DNA from: Papaver somniferum
Taxonomy: Eukaryota; Streptophyta; Magnoliopsida; Ranunculales; Papaveraceae
Reading direction: 5' to 3'
Assembly: GCF_003573695.1 (NCBI RefSeq)
Contig: NC_039359.1
Coordinates: 137,851,939 to 137,915,938 of the forward strand
Length of the DNA: 64,000 bases
Shown: positions 12,136 to 24,535 of the stretch, piece by piece
Numbering within the stretch: position 1 is the stretch's first letter
Layout: each line of letters starts with the position of its first letter
Made by a program: the position numbers and the translations under genes
Notes under the pieces: generated by a model
The model's input: only the letters and a program-made list of their open reading frames with translations
What the model was told of the DNA's origin: nothing
The model's database searches: none

Positions 12136-12364
12136 ATTATATTTGACCATTTTGTGTACACCGAACAAATTATCTCATGAATGTTAAGCCATTTCAGGTG
12201 TGAACACTTCCATTATAGACGCAGTACACCAGCGCCACATAATGCCTCTCAACAAGTGTTGGCTTTTCAGTATCTACCAAAAATCAAATATGATAATTAG
12301 TGTTTGGTTGAACTGTCTATCAACCCCCTTAATGGAAGTTATTAGATATTGAGAATCAAAAGAG

Positions 12365-12488
12365 TCTACAATTAGGCTAATGGGGGTGTACCAAATTAGT
12401 GGGGGAGTACCATCCCCAAGGAAAAACCAGTTTTCTCTTATATGATTTTGGACACCCCATACTAATTTTGTACACTCCCATTAGCAAT
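12365..12488. mobile_element. Small MITE-like inverted repeat (~120 bp)
   Basis: GCTAATGGGGGTGTACCAAA at the left is mirrored by TTTTGTACACTCCCATTAGC at the right. The terminal inverted repeat is about 40 bp and nearly meets in the middle, so a hairpin is expected. No clear target duplication was found. Confidence 0.6.
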
Positions 12489-12715
12489 GTTGGAGTGCAG
12501 GAGTTAAGGAGGAGTTATGATGAGTTTAGGTCTTGTTGCGCATGCCTTTGAATAGGCGTGAATAGCTAAGGGACGAGACGTTCCACCGAATTCCTTAAAT
12601 GACTATTTATGGCATTTTCTCTACAAATGGAAACTAAACAGAGAATTTCCAAAATATGCAAAAATCATCCTAAAAGATCAGGCAAGGAAATTAAGAAAAA
12701 CATAGATTAGATATA
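12489..12715. other. No gene seen
   Basis: AT-rich sequence between the MITE and the next open frame. It contains a fragment resembling the LTR-family block around GAATTCGGTGGAAT, in inverted orientation. Nothing else was recognised. Confidence 0.4.
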
Positions 12716-12904
12716 ATGGATGATCGAGGAGGAAACAATGCTAACGGAGATAATCAGCCTTCTGGACCTTTTAACATCGCCAAGAAAGTTGCCAAGACTC
12801 TGTGTACTAGAGAGTTGGAGAATTTGAGGGATTTTATGCAGCAAGAGATTGATGATGTAGTTTTTCAAGTGGTAAATAAAGTTCGTTCAAAGACTTGTAA
12901 AGAT
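12716..12904 (+). pseudogene. Unidentified gene fragment interrupted by a solo LTR
   Basis: A 63-codon frame beginning MDDRGGNNANGDNQPSG and containing ELENLRDFMQQEIDD. It ends where the solo LTR begins (12905). If the LTR is removed, the downstream sequence (14460 onward) continues with coding character, one frame away. I do not recognise the family. It may be the N-terminus of a transposon or host protein. Confidence 0.35.
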
Positions 12905-14459
12905 TGATTTTGTACTTTAAAAATACAAAATACTAGAAAATATTGTCACAGTTTATCGAGAGAACTGGGACTTGGGTTTCCACCATTAATCACATTCAAT
13001 TGGTTCATATAATGACTCATAACAATTCTAGCTCTTTTGTCGACTGCTTTCTTTGCCAAAAGTAGATTTTATAAAGAATTAGATGTAAATCATAATCATA
13101 GCACATCAAGAGTTCTTAGACTAAGCATACGCTATCAGAAGAAATCACAACTAATCAAGAAAAATCATAAATCAATTAAAACAAGTGCAAAAGCCATAAA
13201 AAATCAAATATAGTTACCAAATAATTGTGAAATAAGGCTTCCTCCGTCGTCCCAGCGTTGGGGTTTAGCTCTTCATGGTGAAAACACGCTCAAAATAATA
13301 ACTCATGGCTGAGTAGGTGTTTTATTGAAGAAAATAGTATTACAGCCGAATCTGTAACAGATATAATTGTTACAGAGTCAACTGTTACAGAAATTGTTGC
13401 AAACTGAAGATAATTGTTATTAATGGACTGCTACAGGATTATGAATTTAAGACCCTAAGAAACGAATGTCTTTTACATCCTTATGTTCTTCAGCTTCGTC
13501 TTCTTCCTGCTGTTGCTGCTGCTACTCCTGCAGTTTTAATTTCAGCTCTGCAGCGTACCCCAAAGTCTCGACACCTCCTCTGGGACTTGAAAACACCTTT
13601 TTATATAACCACAATCCGGTTAAAACTCTCCAAAATCTTCGATAATTTTCTTGCTCTTCACGGCCAAGTCACGGGATTATTTCCTGTTTTATCTCTTATA
13701 CACTTCTATGGTCACTGTGAGTTCAAAACTGTCCCAAGATACAAAGGAATCGAATCAGAGAAGATATACTCCCTTTCTTTCACCGGAACTTCCAAATATA
13801 CAACCGAAGAACAAAACAGAGACTCGAGATATTCTCTTCCCTGTTTCACAAAAACTCGAAAATACTTCCTTTTTAATCGAACCCGAAGTTGTTACCATCT
13901 GTGTTTAGTCTTTACACGTTGTTACCAATCCAAAGCAGCAATCGGATCTGCCCAAAACTCTAACAAATTCAATCCAGGGAGTTCGCTTTTTTCTTTTACC
14001 TGAGCCGGGAAGATCATGGACACAACTCTTTTGTTTTCTCTAATCCGAGCCCATTACCAAGCTTGTTTAGCTCTAACAGGACAATATAGTCCAATCTAGC
14101 AAGATAATCCCGTTAAAACCTCACCAAACTCGATCCAGGGAAGTTTGCAGACGAGCATCCATTTTTCCCGCGCAACTTTCTATTTTGAACGATAAAGATG
14201 AGGATGGCCCCTATCCAGCGCTGGACTCCCTTTAGTAGTGAGGTGCCCTTTAGCAGTGAGGTTCCCCTTATCCAAATGAGGGGTGCCTTTAGTAGTTTTC
14301 TCCCAAAAGAGCAAAACCCACTTTTCGAGCCAATTTCGCCGCAAAATCTTATTTCTCGAAAAACACCTACAAAGACATAAAACACCAAAATAAGCGCAAA
14401 ATCGAGTACTAACATTACAGAGAATTGAGACTAATATAAACACATAAATGCATCTATCA
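12905..14459 (-). mobile_element. Solo LTR of the copy A/B retrotransposon family
   Basis: The minus strand starts TGATAGATGCATTTATGTG at 14459 and follows the same block order as the LTRs at 1396-2840 and 45395-46963, ending near 12905. It is more diverged than those two. A candidate ATTGA duplication overlaps the left terminus and follows 14459, but the exact left end is uncertain. No internal region or second LTR, so probably a solo LTR. Open frames inside (for example 13587-14003) shift between family copies and are not genes. Confidence 0.75.
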
Positions 14460-15084
14460 ATTGACAAGAGAAATCGTCAAATTGAGTACGAAAGTTTTAG
14501 TCAGGAAAATGCTCCACAATATGAACTATGGAAGAGGAAGAGAATTGCAAGAGATGTGAGGAAAGCTAGAGAAAGAGAAGAGAGATGAGGGGAGAAGGAG
14601 AAGATTTGTTTGGAGAAAGACCCGAAGTGCAACCAAAAGTGATTCTGAAGAGAAAGAGAATGATTTTGAGAGAAGTGATGATCATGAGAGAAATTCTGAG
14701 ACAGAGAAATAAAGGAGGAAGAGAGAAAAAAAGTTGTAGGATGCATGGTATGAAAGATACTTAGCATAAAAAGCAATCCCTCATCTTTTTTCAAGAACCA
14801 TGAATGAGAGACTGAATGTTGATTCGGATGGAGAAACAATTGATGGTCTTGATGAGAATGGTGAAACAGTTGAGGTTGGAGATTTGGATGAATAGAATGA
14901 AGATGATGAAAGAAGTGAAGATGCAGGTGATGGAGGTTATGGAAGTGCAACTGAAACAGGAAGTCAGTATAGCAATGAGTACAACGATGATGAGATGGGC
15001 ATCGAAGACGACGACGACGATAGTGCAACTGAAAATTCAGGAAGTCAGCATAGCAATGAGAACATCAGTGATGATTCTGAATAA
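14460..15084 (+). pseudogene. Unidentified degraded gene, acidic C-terminus
   Basis: After the LTR a frame reads IEYESFSQENAPQYELWKRK and a basic ARDVRKAREREE helix to a stop near 14588. From about 14801 another frame reads a strongly acidic tail, with GETIDGLDENGETVEV, an in-frame TAG near 14895, then GSATETGSQYSNEYNDDE and a run of five Asp, ending at TAA 15082-15084. Two short GSQ(Y/H)SNE repeats are visible. A basic region followed by an acidic Ser/Asn tail suggests a nuclear protein. No family is assigned. Confidence 0.35.
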
Positions 15085-16880
15085 TCATCTCTGAAACATC
15101 AACAAGATTTCGATGGGAAAGCTTCGATTTTGTGAAATCGGACTAAGTGCTTCTTCATGAAAATTCAAAGAAATCTTGTAGGTGTTTGCTGATCATTTTG
15201 CTCATATTGCTGAAGCTGCTGACAGAATAGGAATTGGGTTTCTTGTGGTTATTTTGCTATCTCGGATGTTTTTTTTTTGTACGGATGGTCTTGTTTTGAT
15301 ACTGTTATGCAGATGGTAACTGCTAACATTTTTAAGGTGTTAAGGTGTTTGCAGGGGGGTAACAGTCTAGTTTTTCCTGATATGAATAGTTAATCTCTCA
15401 GATATTTGAGGGAATTACAAACTAGGTTTTTGGTCCATGTTTTGATGTTGATCTTGTGAATGGGTTTGATTGTAATGGAACTACTGAGTAATTAGGGGTC
15501 TGATCAGTAATAGTGATGGTATCTGTAAATCTGGTTAATGAAATTGCAATTTCGGTTTCTTTTTGTGTTGATTTGAATATAGTGGGTTACATTTGGTATG
15601 CTGGAGATGTCTTTGTGACTTCTAATGAAAGGAACAAGTTGAAATGTATTATATGATCTATGAATTTACTAAAGCATTATCTGAATTCTATCAAGAACTA
15701 GAATCCTAGTACAAGGTAAGGGAAGATATTACGAATCCTAATTCTCTCCGCTTTTCACCCTAAGTGCAGAAACTGCTTCTCAAAACATACTACAATCTTG
15801 ATTCACTAATGGTAACAAAATATTATAACTGAGTCTAAGTTTATCAACAAAAGGTATAACAAGCTGTAGATCATCTGTCAAAGACGTAATAACCTGACTC
15901 AAGATTGAGTCCTGTGAAACCTACATGATTCTACTGACCCACAAAACTACTTGGTGATGGTAGAGGCATATACACATCTAATTCTAATCTACAATGTATT
16001 CTGACCACTGACCCAAGAAACTACTTTGGAAATGAATTCATAAAGAACTAGAATCTGACTAGGCAAAGGGACAATAGCTTCTCTTTGGTTTTCATCTAAA
16101 TTGTTGAAACTGGTTGGGATTCTCATTAGAGCTACTGCTTCAATACACAATTGATTGATTCACCCATTTACAAATAAATGGAGATATCATATAAACAAAT
16201 TGTGACATCCTACAAACAAGTAAAATATTATGTCTGACTCAGTCTAATTATCAACTAAACCTACAAAGTACATTGAGATATTCTTAAAACATAATATAAT
16301 GTACTGTAACATCCACAATTGCATATACAAATCTTCTTAATCACACTCAACACATAAAAAAACCATAAACCTAAAATCTACAATCACATGTAAATCTAAA
16401 AGGTATACATGTTCATAAACACCATCAAAAATTGCATCATTCAAATTCAAAACCAATAATTTCTAACCTCCAATTTGTAAAATTATTAAACCCCCAAATG
16501 TTGAAAAACAATGATTCAGAGAAAAACCAATAAATGAAATACCTTAGATGATGATAACCCATATTTGCATTTCCAATATTGTGAATCAGTGTCAAAACTT
16601 CTATAAGAGATCGATTCAACTTAAATTTAGGGTTACATCGATGATTCACAGAAAAATTGACTGATTCGTGTTGTTAATGAAGTTCTATGCAGCTGCATCT
16701 CGATGTTTCCGAAGATCAAATCGATGGAGTAAAATGGACGGAGAGGAAAAGGGAAATGGGTGGGGAAATGTCTCAGGCTCTCAGTTTTTCTCGACATATT
16801 TATTCTCTTTTAATTTTCGCACAATTAAAAAAAAACGAAAAACTAATTTCATTGATTTTAGTTTTGTTTTCTAATTTTCG
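15085..16880. other. AT-rich non-coding; 3' part repeats 10431-11440
   Basis: 15085-15650 looks like the 3' flank of the relic upstream, with no motif recognised. 15660-16760 is the second copy of the diverged AT-rich segment described at 10431-11440. The short frames 16437-16649 (minus) and 16668-16874 (plus) lie on this repeat and show no domain. Confidence 0.45.
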
Positions 16881-17584
16881 GTAATTAAAATGAAGAGTTA
16901 TAATGGGAAAAAAATGTTGGAGAAAAAATCCAGAATCGTTGGGAGGCTGGGTAGCCCTTGAGTGTGAGATGAAATTGGGAACTGATTGTAGTAATAGAGG
17001 CGCTAATAGTAGTAATGGAGGGTAACAATGTAACTTGGCATTTTAAGTTGAGGATATGAAGGTAATTACCCACAACCCTCCGAAACTCTGTAACAAATAC
17101 CAATTATTGCAACGATTATCCAACATTACAAAGTTACCAACGTCGATACGACGTTACTTTAAAAATATCCGTTACAAAATAGGGTGTTACAAATTCCCTG
17201 ATTTCGTGTAGTGATGGTGATCAAGGTATGACTGCTTTTGGTTTTTGGGCATTGAAAAAACAGTATTGAATGTTGTTGGCGGTAATGGATCTTCAACAAC
17301 TGAGTTATATATATGTTTATGGTGGTATGCCAATAATATTAGTGATTTTGGTAGTGTTATTTTGATATTAAGTTGGTGATTCTGATTTTGATGATAACGA
17401 GCTAGGTGTGTCTTGCTAGTTGCTTCTAATTTTTGGGTGTTGTTGACGTGATGTCTTCTTCGAAGGTACTTGAACAGTAATGCTTGAGGTTTATTTAGGG
17501 TTTTGCTGCATGAGAGGCTCAGATTTACAGTGGGAGTGTCGTTGGCATAATTTTGGGTAACGCGAAGTTTGAAGCTGAATTAGA
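16881..17584. other. No gene seen (LINE 5' flank)
   Basis: Contains GTTAC-rich short repeats around 17090-17200 and otherwise featureless sequence. AAGCTGAATTAGA at about 17571-17583 also occurs just after the LINE poly(A) at about 28297, a candidate 13-bp target duplication. Confidence 0.35.
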
Positions 17585-17739
17585 TGGGATGTTTATCAAG
17601 ATTTATTTCATGCAAACAAGGATTTTTCCAAGGCTGACATTGAGTTTATTTTCACTTATAACAGTGTCAATTTTCAGTGTTTAGATGGGACCTGCAATTC
17701 TGGAATTCATCTTGTTCATCATCAAAAGTTCACATTGAA

Positions 17740-18257
17740 ATTTTTTGAGTTCCTTATCAATTTTGGACATCTGAAGTCATGCATCGAATTGGTAAATTAT
17801 GTGGAGAAAGTTTGCTGATTGATCCTGTATCTCTCAAGTTGGAAGATTTAAGTGCAATTAGACTGAAGATCCGAAACTACAAAGGAATTAATTCCATCCC
17901 TAGGAGTGTGAATATATTCTCAGATTTTGGTAACTTCACTGCTCATATCTTCATTGCCGGAACTACAAGAACTCACATCCAACCATCAAATTTTCAGTCA
18001 CCGGAAAATTTGAATTTGAATTTGGATACGACTATGCCAGCATGGTCAGAGCATCATGGGAAGTCACTGAATTCAGTGGATCTTCAGCATGAGAGTGGAA
18101 GACTGGAGCAAAATATGGCAACAATATGGATGCATTAATTGCAGAAGATTTTCAGCCATTTCCTACGGCTAATTTCTTGCCTTCTTCAACAAGGAAAATT
18201 TCAAAAATTGATACCCGGAAAGTTGAAAATCAAGTACCCGGAAAGAGAAAAAAAGAA
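17740..18257 (+). pseudogene. LINE ORF1, upstream part (DUF4283-like)
   Basis: From ~17740 the frame reads a VPYQFWTSEVMHRIGKLCGE-like block, then LLIDPVSLKLEDLSAIRLKI, the pattern of the DUF4283 RNA-binding region of plant LINE ORF1 proteins. An in-frame TGA precedes it near 17745 and a frameshift occurs near 18125, after which NMDALIAEDFQPFP continues to the MULE junction. ORF1 proteins bind LINE RNA in the ribonucleoprotein. The zinc knuckle was not identified. Confidence 0.6.
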
Positions 18258-19257
18258 ACTAGGAATTACTGGCTAGTCCAGGAATGAGGGAATCGGTTAC
18301 TGGCTAGTCCACTCCCAGAATTGATTTATCCTTTGGTCCAAAAACATGTTTTTGGACCACAAACTTTATCCCCTAGTCCATCCATGTGCGGTTTACACAA
18401 GACCAGTTTTCAAATATTCCCAACATACCCTTCTGCAACTCAAAGTGACGAACATAAAACCAAGTCAGTTTCTTTCCTCTTTTTTTCTTCTCAGATCGGT
18501 TTCTCTTACTCTGCGTTTTGGATAGAATCAATTTCTGGTACTGTTTTTCAATCATCTTCATCTGAGCTTCAAATTAGGTTCTTCTGAGTTTCGAATTAGG
18601 TCATCTGAGCTTCGGACCAAGTTATTTATCCTTTCAATTATCCTCTTCTGTTGCTGTTCTAGAAATCTTGATGAATAATTAGGTTTATTCTGATCCGATT
18701 TCTATCAGGATAATTGTATATGATGTACATTGTTATCTTTTTATGATTTCGTATTATGATTTCTGTTTTATGATGATTTACAATGTCAATTCAGTTTCGA
18801 AGTAATTTCCTTTCGTTTTCTAAGTAATTTTCGTGATTTTTGTGTGTTTCAATTAGGTATTTGAGCTTCGAATTAGGTTTATCTCAGATTCGAACAAGGT
18901 ATGATTTCTTTTTATGATTTCTGTTCTGTTTTTTGTAATCTGATTTTTTGTATTTTCTACGTTTTTCTGCTGATGTTCTGTTTAGTTTTCATTAGACAGA
19001 TCTTGTAGTATGTATTAGCAATACGTACTGCATATAACGTGCTCTCTTTTCATTCTGCAGTAGGTGCCAATACATATGAATATGAGTCAGTACATGTCAA
19101 TACGTCCTGCATATAGCATGCTCTTTTTTCATCCTGCAGTAGATGCCAATACATATCAATATGAGTCAGTACATGTCAATACGTACTGCTTATAGAATGT
19201 CAATACAAAGACTCTTTTTGTTTCATCTCAGTACATGTCATTTTTTACAGGGTTAAC

Positions 19258-21069
19258 ATGTCTGACGTTGCTCCCAAACCAGACTTCTCCATTTATTCTC
19301 ATGTATACCATAAGCAATATCATTTTGCATATGAGGTTACATCGTTTTATACTTTAGAGGATTTGAAATTTTGCATTTGTAATATGTGGAGCTGGTTGAC
19401 TCCATCGACTATTCTGGTTAACTATTTCCAGAATCAAGCGATAGTTCCTATTCTTGTCGATGTAACACTCCAGGGCATCTCTGCATTACATTCTTCAAAG
19501 CAATCAGCTTTCTTTGATTTGCATGTGGATGTAATTTGAAATGGCGCATCTAGGCGTATGGAAGTTGACAGTAATGCATACTTAGTTGTCAGTGCAAAGA
19601 ATAGTTTTTTGAAAGAAGGTAAAGAAGCCCCAAGAGTGTTTTTTTCAGATGGTTGGGATAAGATTTTTGATGATACAGATCTATTATTCTATGGTGGTTT
19701 TGATGACGTACGTATAGCATGCCAAAAATACTGCATGAGAACTGGATATGAGGTAATTAAGAAGAAGAATGACCTTGAGAGATTCACCGCCGTATGTAGT
19801 GTGAAAGGTTGTTCATGGAAGCTTCACGCAACTGCCATTGGTAGTTCTATTGATGTTTTTAAGATAAAGGAATATGTGGGAAGGCACACCTGTGGTGGTG
19901 GTTATATGTTCAAGAATCCAAGAGTTACAAAAAAACTCATGAACAGTCTAATTCATGAGATGGTCAGGCACAACCCTCGCATAACACCAGCAGAGATCAT
20001 AGATTATCTTAAAGTTGGTGGTGGCGTTGAAATCCAGTATCACCACGCATATCATGCAATTGAGTTGTCGCATAAACAGATTTTTGGTAATGATGTGAAG
20101 TCGTACACTGATCTTGCTTGGTGGGTGAATGTTGTTAGGGAAACAAACCCTAGGTCATTTATTGATTTTGATTTCAATGATGCTACAAAAAGATTCAATA
20201 GACTTTTTGTTTGCTTTGTAGCTTGTATAGAGGGATATAAACTATGTCGTCCCATGATTTTCTGTGACTGTACATTTCTCATTGGAACTTTGAAAGGAGG
20301 TCCCATGGCAGCAACATGTCTTAATGGCAATCAAGGTAACTGGGTCTTTTATTTTCTGATATGTAGTGTCTGGTAGTTAGATCACTCATATTGAACTTAC
20401 TTCACTATCTGACAATGAGTATTGACCATACTACATACTACATATTGACCTTACTGAGTATGAGATAAACCATACTGCATGTGAAAATGTAGTGTCAATC
20501 AGTTGCTTAACATGTCATTATGTAGTGTCAGGTTTTCACATATCAACAAAGAGGTAAACCATACTGCATGCCAATATGTAGTGTCAATATTAGTTTCTTA
20601 ACATAACTAGTAATTCCTTTTTGCAGGATTTTATCCGCTTGCGTTTGCTTTAGTACCCGGTGAAGAAAATATCAGCTGGGAATGGTTTTTCAAGAAACTG
20701 AAGGAGGCTTTGAATGATGATCGCCTAATCACTTTTATGACTGACCGAGGTGAAGGGTTGGTTAAATATATTCCCAAAGAGTTCCCTGATTCTCATCAAA
20801 GATATTGTTACTTCCATTTGGACAAAAACTTACCTATCGCAAAGTCTGACGAAAAGTATAAGGAAGTGACTGATGCTTTACGAAAGGCGACATATGCTCT
20901 TTCTCCTGCAACATTCGAGGAAGGTCTTCAAGAAATGGTTAATTTGGGAAGGCCTTGGGTTGCTGACTACTGCCGCAACATTCCAAAAGAAAAGTGGTCC
21001 AGTGCTTTCTTCAAGGGATGTAGTTATGGTTACACTTCATCTAGCGTTGCTGAATCGTTCAATAGCTAG
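19258..21069 (+). pseudogene. MULE (MURA-like) transposase, left copy
   Basis: Exon 1 is 19258-20335, the intron 20336-20626 (GT-AG), exon 2 from 20627. The N-terminal part from MSDVAPKPDFSIYSHVY is broken by TGA at 19537-19539. Then come a MuDR DNA-binding-type domain (FSDGWDKIFDD, CSVKGCSWKLHA with paired Cys, GRHTC) and the DDE catalytic core. Visible catalytic candidates are Asp in MIFCDCTFL, Asp in FMTDRGEGL with a C/H block YCYFHLDKN, and Glu in SVAESFNS. TAG at 21067-21069 replaces the Trp of the right copy. The C-terminal SWIM/zinc-knuckle part is missing at the palindrome centre. Confidence 0.85.
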
Positions 21070-21139
21070 ATTAACAAAAAGAAGAAATTACCTGCGTGTG
21101 CGTTCATTGACTCGATCAGGTTTGTATCAGTTTTCTTAG

Positions 21140-21201
21140 TCACAGTACAAGGTTCTCTGAAAGATCAAACAGATGCTATTGAACCAAACCCTAGAAGTTA
21201 A
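21140..21201. other. Palindrome spacer
   Basis: 62 bp between the arms, with no counterpart in either arm. It begins CACAGTACAAGG and ends AGAAGTTAAC. It marks the point where the two MULE copies were joined or where an internal part was deleted. Confidence 0.7.
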
Positions 21202-23083
21202 CCAAGGAAACTGATACAAACCTGATCGAGTCAACGAACGCAGACGCATGTAATTTCTTCTCTTTGTTAATCCATCTATTGAACGATTCAGCAACGCTAG
21301 ATGAAGGGTAACCATAACTACATCCCTTGAAGAAAGCACTGGACCACTTTTCTTTTGGAATGTTGCGGCAGTAGTCAGCAACCCAAGGCCTTCCCAAATT
21401 AACCATTTCTTGAAGACCTTCCTCGTATGTTGCAGGAGAAAGATCATATGTCGCCTTTCGGAAAGCATCAGTCACTTCCTTATACTTTTCTTCAGACTTT
21501 GCGATAGGTAAGTTTTTGTCCAAATGGAAGTAACAATATCTTTGATGAGAATCAGGGAACTCTTTGGGAATATATTTAACCAACCCTTCACCTCGATAAG
21601 TCATAAAAGTGATTGGGCGATCATCATTCAAAGCCTCCTTCAGTTTCTTCAAAAACGATTCCCAGCTGATATTGTCTTCACCGGGTACTAAAGAAAACGC
21701 AAGCGGATAAAATCCTGCAAAAAGGAATTACTAGTTATGTTAAGCAACTAATATTGACACTACATATTGACATGCAATATAGTTTACCTCTTTGTTGATA
21801 TGTGAAAACCTGACACTACATAATGACATGTTAAGCAACTGATTGACACTACATTTTCACATGCAGTATGGTTTATCTCATACTCAGTAAGTTCAATATG
21901 TAGTATGTAGTATGGTCAATACTCATTGTCAGATAGTGAAGTAAGGTCAATATGAGTGATCTAACTACCAGACACTACATATCAGAAAAAAAAAGAACCA
22001 GTTACCTTGATTGCCATTAAGACATGCTGCTGCCATGAGACCTCCTTTAAAAGTTCCATTGAGAAATGTACAGTCACAGAAAATCATGGGACGACATAGT
22101 TTATATCCCTCTATACAAGCTCCAAAGCAAACAAAAAGTCTATTGAATCTTTTTGTAGCATCATTGAAATCGAAATCAATAAATAACCCAGGGTTTGTTT
22201 CCCTAACAGCATTCACCCACCAAGCAAGATTAGTGTACGACTTCACATCATTACCAAAAATCTGTTTATGCGACAACTCAATTGCATGATATGCGTGGTG
22301 ATACTGGATTTCAATGCCACCACCAACTTTAAGATAATCTATGATCTCTGCTGGTGTTATGCGAGGGTTGTGGCTGACCATCTCATGAATTAGACTGTTC
22401 ATGAGTTTTTTTGTAACTCTTGGATTCTTCAACATATAACCACCGCCACAGGTGTGCCTTCCCACATATTACTTTATCTTAAAAACATCAACAGAACTAC
22501 CAATGGCAGTTGCGTGAAGCTTCCATGAACAACCTTTCACACTACATACGGCGGTGAATCTCTCAAGGTCATTCTTCTTCTTAATTACCTCATATCCAGT
22601 TCTCATGCAGTATTTTTGGCATGCTATACGTACGGCATCAACACCACCATAGAATAATTGATTTGTATCATCAAAAATCTTATCCCAACCATCTGAAAAA
22701 AACACTCTTGGGGTTTCTTTACCTTCTTTCAAATAACTATTATTTGCACTGACAACTAAGTCTGCATTATTGTCAACTTCCATACGCCTAGATGCGCCAT
22801 TTGAAATTACATCCACGTGCAAATCAAAGAAAGATGATTGCTTTGAAGAATGTAATGCAGAGATGCCCTGGAGTGTTACATTGGCAAGAATAGGAACTAT
22901 CGCTTGATTCTGGAAATAGTTAACCAGAATAGTCGATGGAGTCAACCAGCTTCACATATTACAGATGCAAAATTTCAAATCCTCTAAAGTTGAAAACGAT
23001 GTAACCTCATATGAAAAATGATATTGCTTATGGTATACATGAGAATAGATGGATAAGTATGGTTTGGGAGCAACGTCAGACAT
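21170..23083 (-). pseudogene. MULE (MURA-like) transposase, right copy
   Basis: Inverted copy of the gene at 19258-21069. The start codon is near 23083, exon 1 ends at 22006, the intron is 22005-21715 and exon 2 begins at 21714. It reads through the site where the left copy has TGA (VISNGAS) and has Trp where the left copy has TAG (FNRWINKEKK). It carries its own stops: TGA for Trp near 22957 and TAA at 22471-22469 (KIK then stop). DDE residues are conserved (MIFCDCTFL, FMTYRGEGL with the second Asp changed to Tyr, AESFNR). It ends at the spacer and also lacks the C-terminus. Confidence 0.85.
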
Positions 23084-24070
23084 GTTAACCTTGTAAAAAA
23101 TGACATGTACTGAGATGAAACAAAAAGAGTCTTTGTATTGACATGCTATAAGCAGTACGTATTGACATGTCCTGACTCATATTGATATGTATTGGCATCT
23201 ACTGCAGGATGAAAAAAGAGCATGCTATATGCAGGACGTATTGACATGTACTGACTCATATTCATATGTATTGGCATCTACTGCAGAATGAAAAGAGAGC
23301 ACGCTATATGCAGTACGTATTGGTAATACATACTACATGATCTGTCTAATGAAAACTAAACAGAACAGCAGCAGAAAAACGTAGAAAATACAAAAAATCA
23401 GATTACAAAAAACAGAACAGAAATCATAAAAAGAAATCATACCTTGTTCGAATCTAAGATAAACCTAATTCGAAGCTCAAATACCTAATTGAAACACACA
23501 AAAATCACGAAAATTACTTAAAAAACGAACGGAAATTACTTCGAAACTGAATTGACATTGTAAATCATCATAAAACAGAAATCATAAAAAGATAACAATG
23601 TACATCATATACAATTATCCTGATAGAAATCGGATCAGAATAAACCAAATTATTCATCAAGATTTCTAGAACAGCAGCAGAAGAGGATGATTGAAAGGAT
23701 AAATACCTTGGTTCGAAGCTCAGATGACCTAATTCGAAACTCATAAGAACCTAATTCGAAGCTCAGATGAAGATGATTGAAAAACAGTACCAGAAATTGA
23801 TTCTATCCAAAACGCAGAGTGAGAGAAACCGATCTGAGAAGAAAAAAAGAGGAAAGAAACTGACTTGGTTTTATGTTCGTCACTTTGAGTTGCAGAAGGG
23901 TATGTTGGGAATATTTGAAAACTGGTCTTGTGTAAACCGCACGTGGATGGACTAGGGGATAAAGTTTCTGGTCCAAAAACATGTTTTTGGACCAGAGGAT
24001 AAATCAATTCTGGGAGTGGATTAGCCAGTAACCGATTCCCTCATTCCTGGACTAGCCAGTAATTCCTAGT

Positions 24071-24376
24071 ATTCATAACCATTCAAAACGGTTTCTGCTT
24101 ACAAAAATTACCACTCAGGGTCCGGTGGTTAAATCCTCTGCTCCTTATGCTTTACCAGCTCCAAGTTTAGTTTGAGACTTTTCAGTTCAAAATACTGTCA
24201 CACTGGAAGGGACACAGAAAGTCTCTCTACAAGAACCTAAGGAAAAAGAAATGCCTTTAAAAGGTCTTGAAGACACTTTTATTATACTTCTAGAAGAAGA
24301 AGAAGAATCAGTTTCTTCATCATCCTTCACTCCTACCTATTCACTAGTATTTGAACCTAGTCTGGAGGATATTTAA
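24071..24376 (+). pseudogene. LINE ORF1, C-terminal part
   Basis: Frame beginning NHSKRFLLTKITTQGPVVK, with an in-frame TGA near 24171, continuing LEGTQKVSLQEPKEKEMPLK and an acidic EEEEESVSSSS tail to TAA near 24374. It is the continuation of the ORF1 region at 17740-18257 on the other side of the MULE palindrome. Confidence 0.5.
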
Positions 24377-24535
24377 TGATGATTCCAGTTCCAAAAATGT
24401 CTCACAAACTCAGGAGATATACTCAAAAAGATACATTGCAGAATGTAAGAGGATTGATATTAAAGTACAATAAGTAAACACTTCTGGTGTCAAACCAAAA
24501 CGATTGATAAAAAAAGTGGGATCTTCATTTGATAA

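Larger units (their letters stand above)
18258..24070. mobile_element. 5.8-kb palindrome of two inverted MULE copies
   Basis: Left arm 18258-21139 and right arm ~21202-24070 are inverted copies separated by a 62-bp spacer. Outer ends read ACTAGGAATTACTGGC and its complement. Each arm carries the same order: terminal block with TTGGTCCAAAAACATG, a leader with repeated CAATACGTACTGCATATA-type strings, and a two-exon MURA-like transposase with a 291-bp intron in both arms. No 9-bp target duplication was found. The element sits inside LINE ORF1. Confidence 0.9.

Noticed and set aside
13587..14003. 138-codon plus-strand frame
   Set aside because: Lies antisense inside the solo LTR and is not conserved in other LTR copies.
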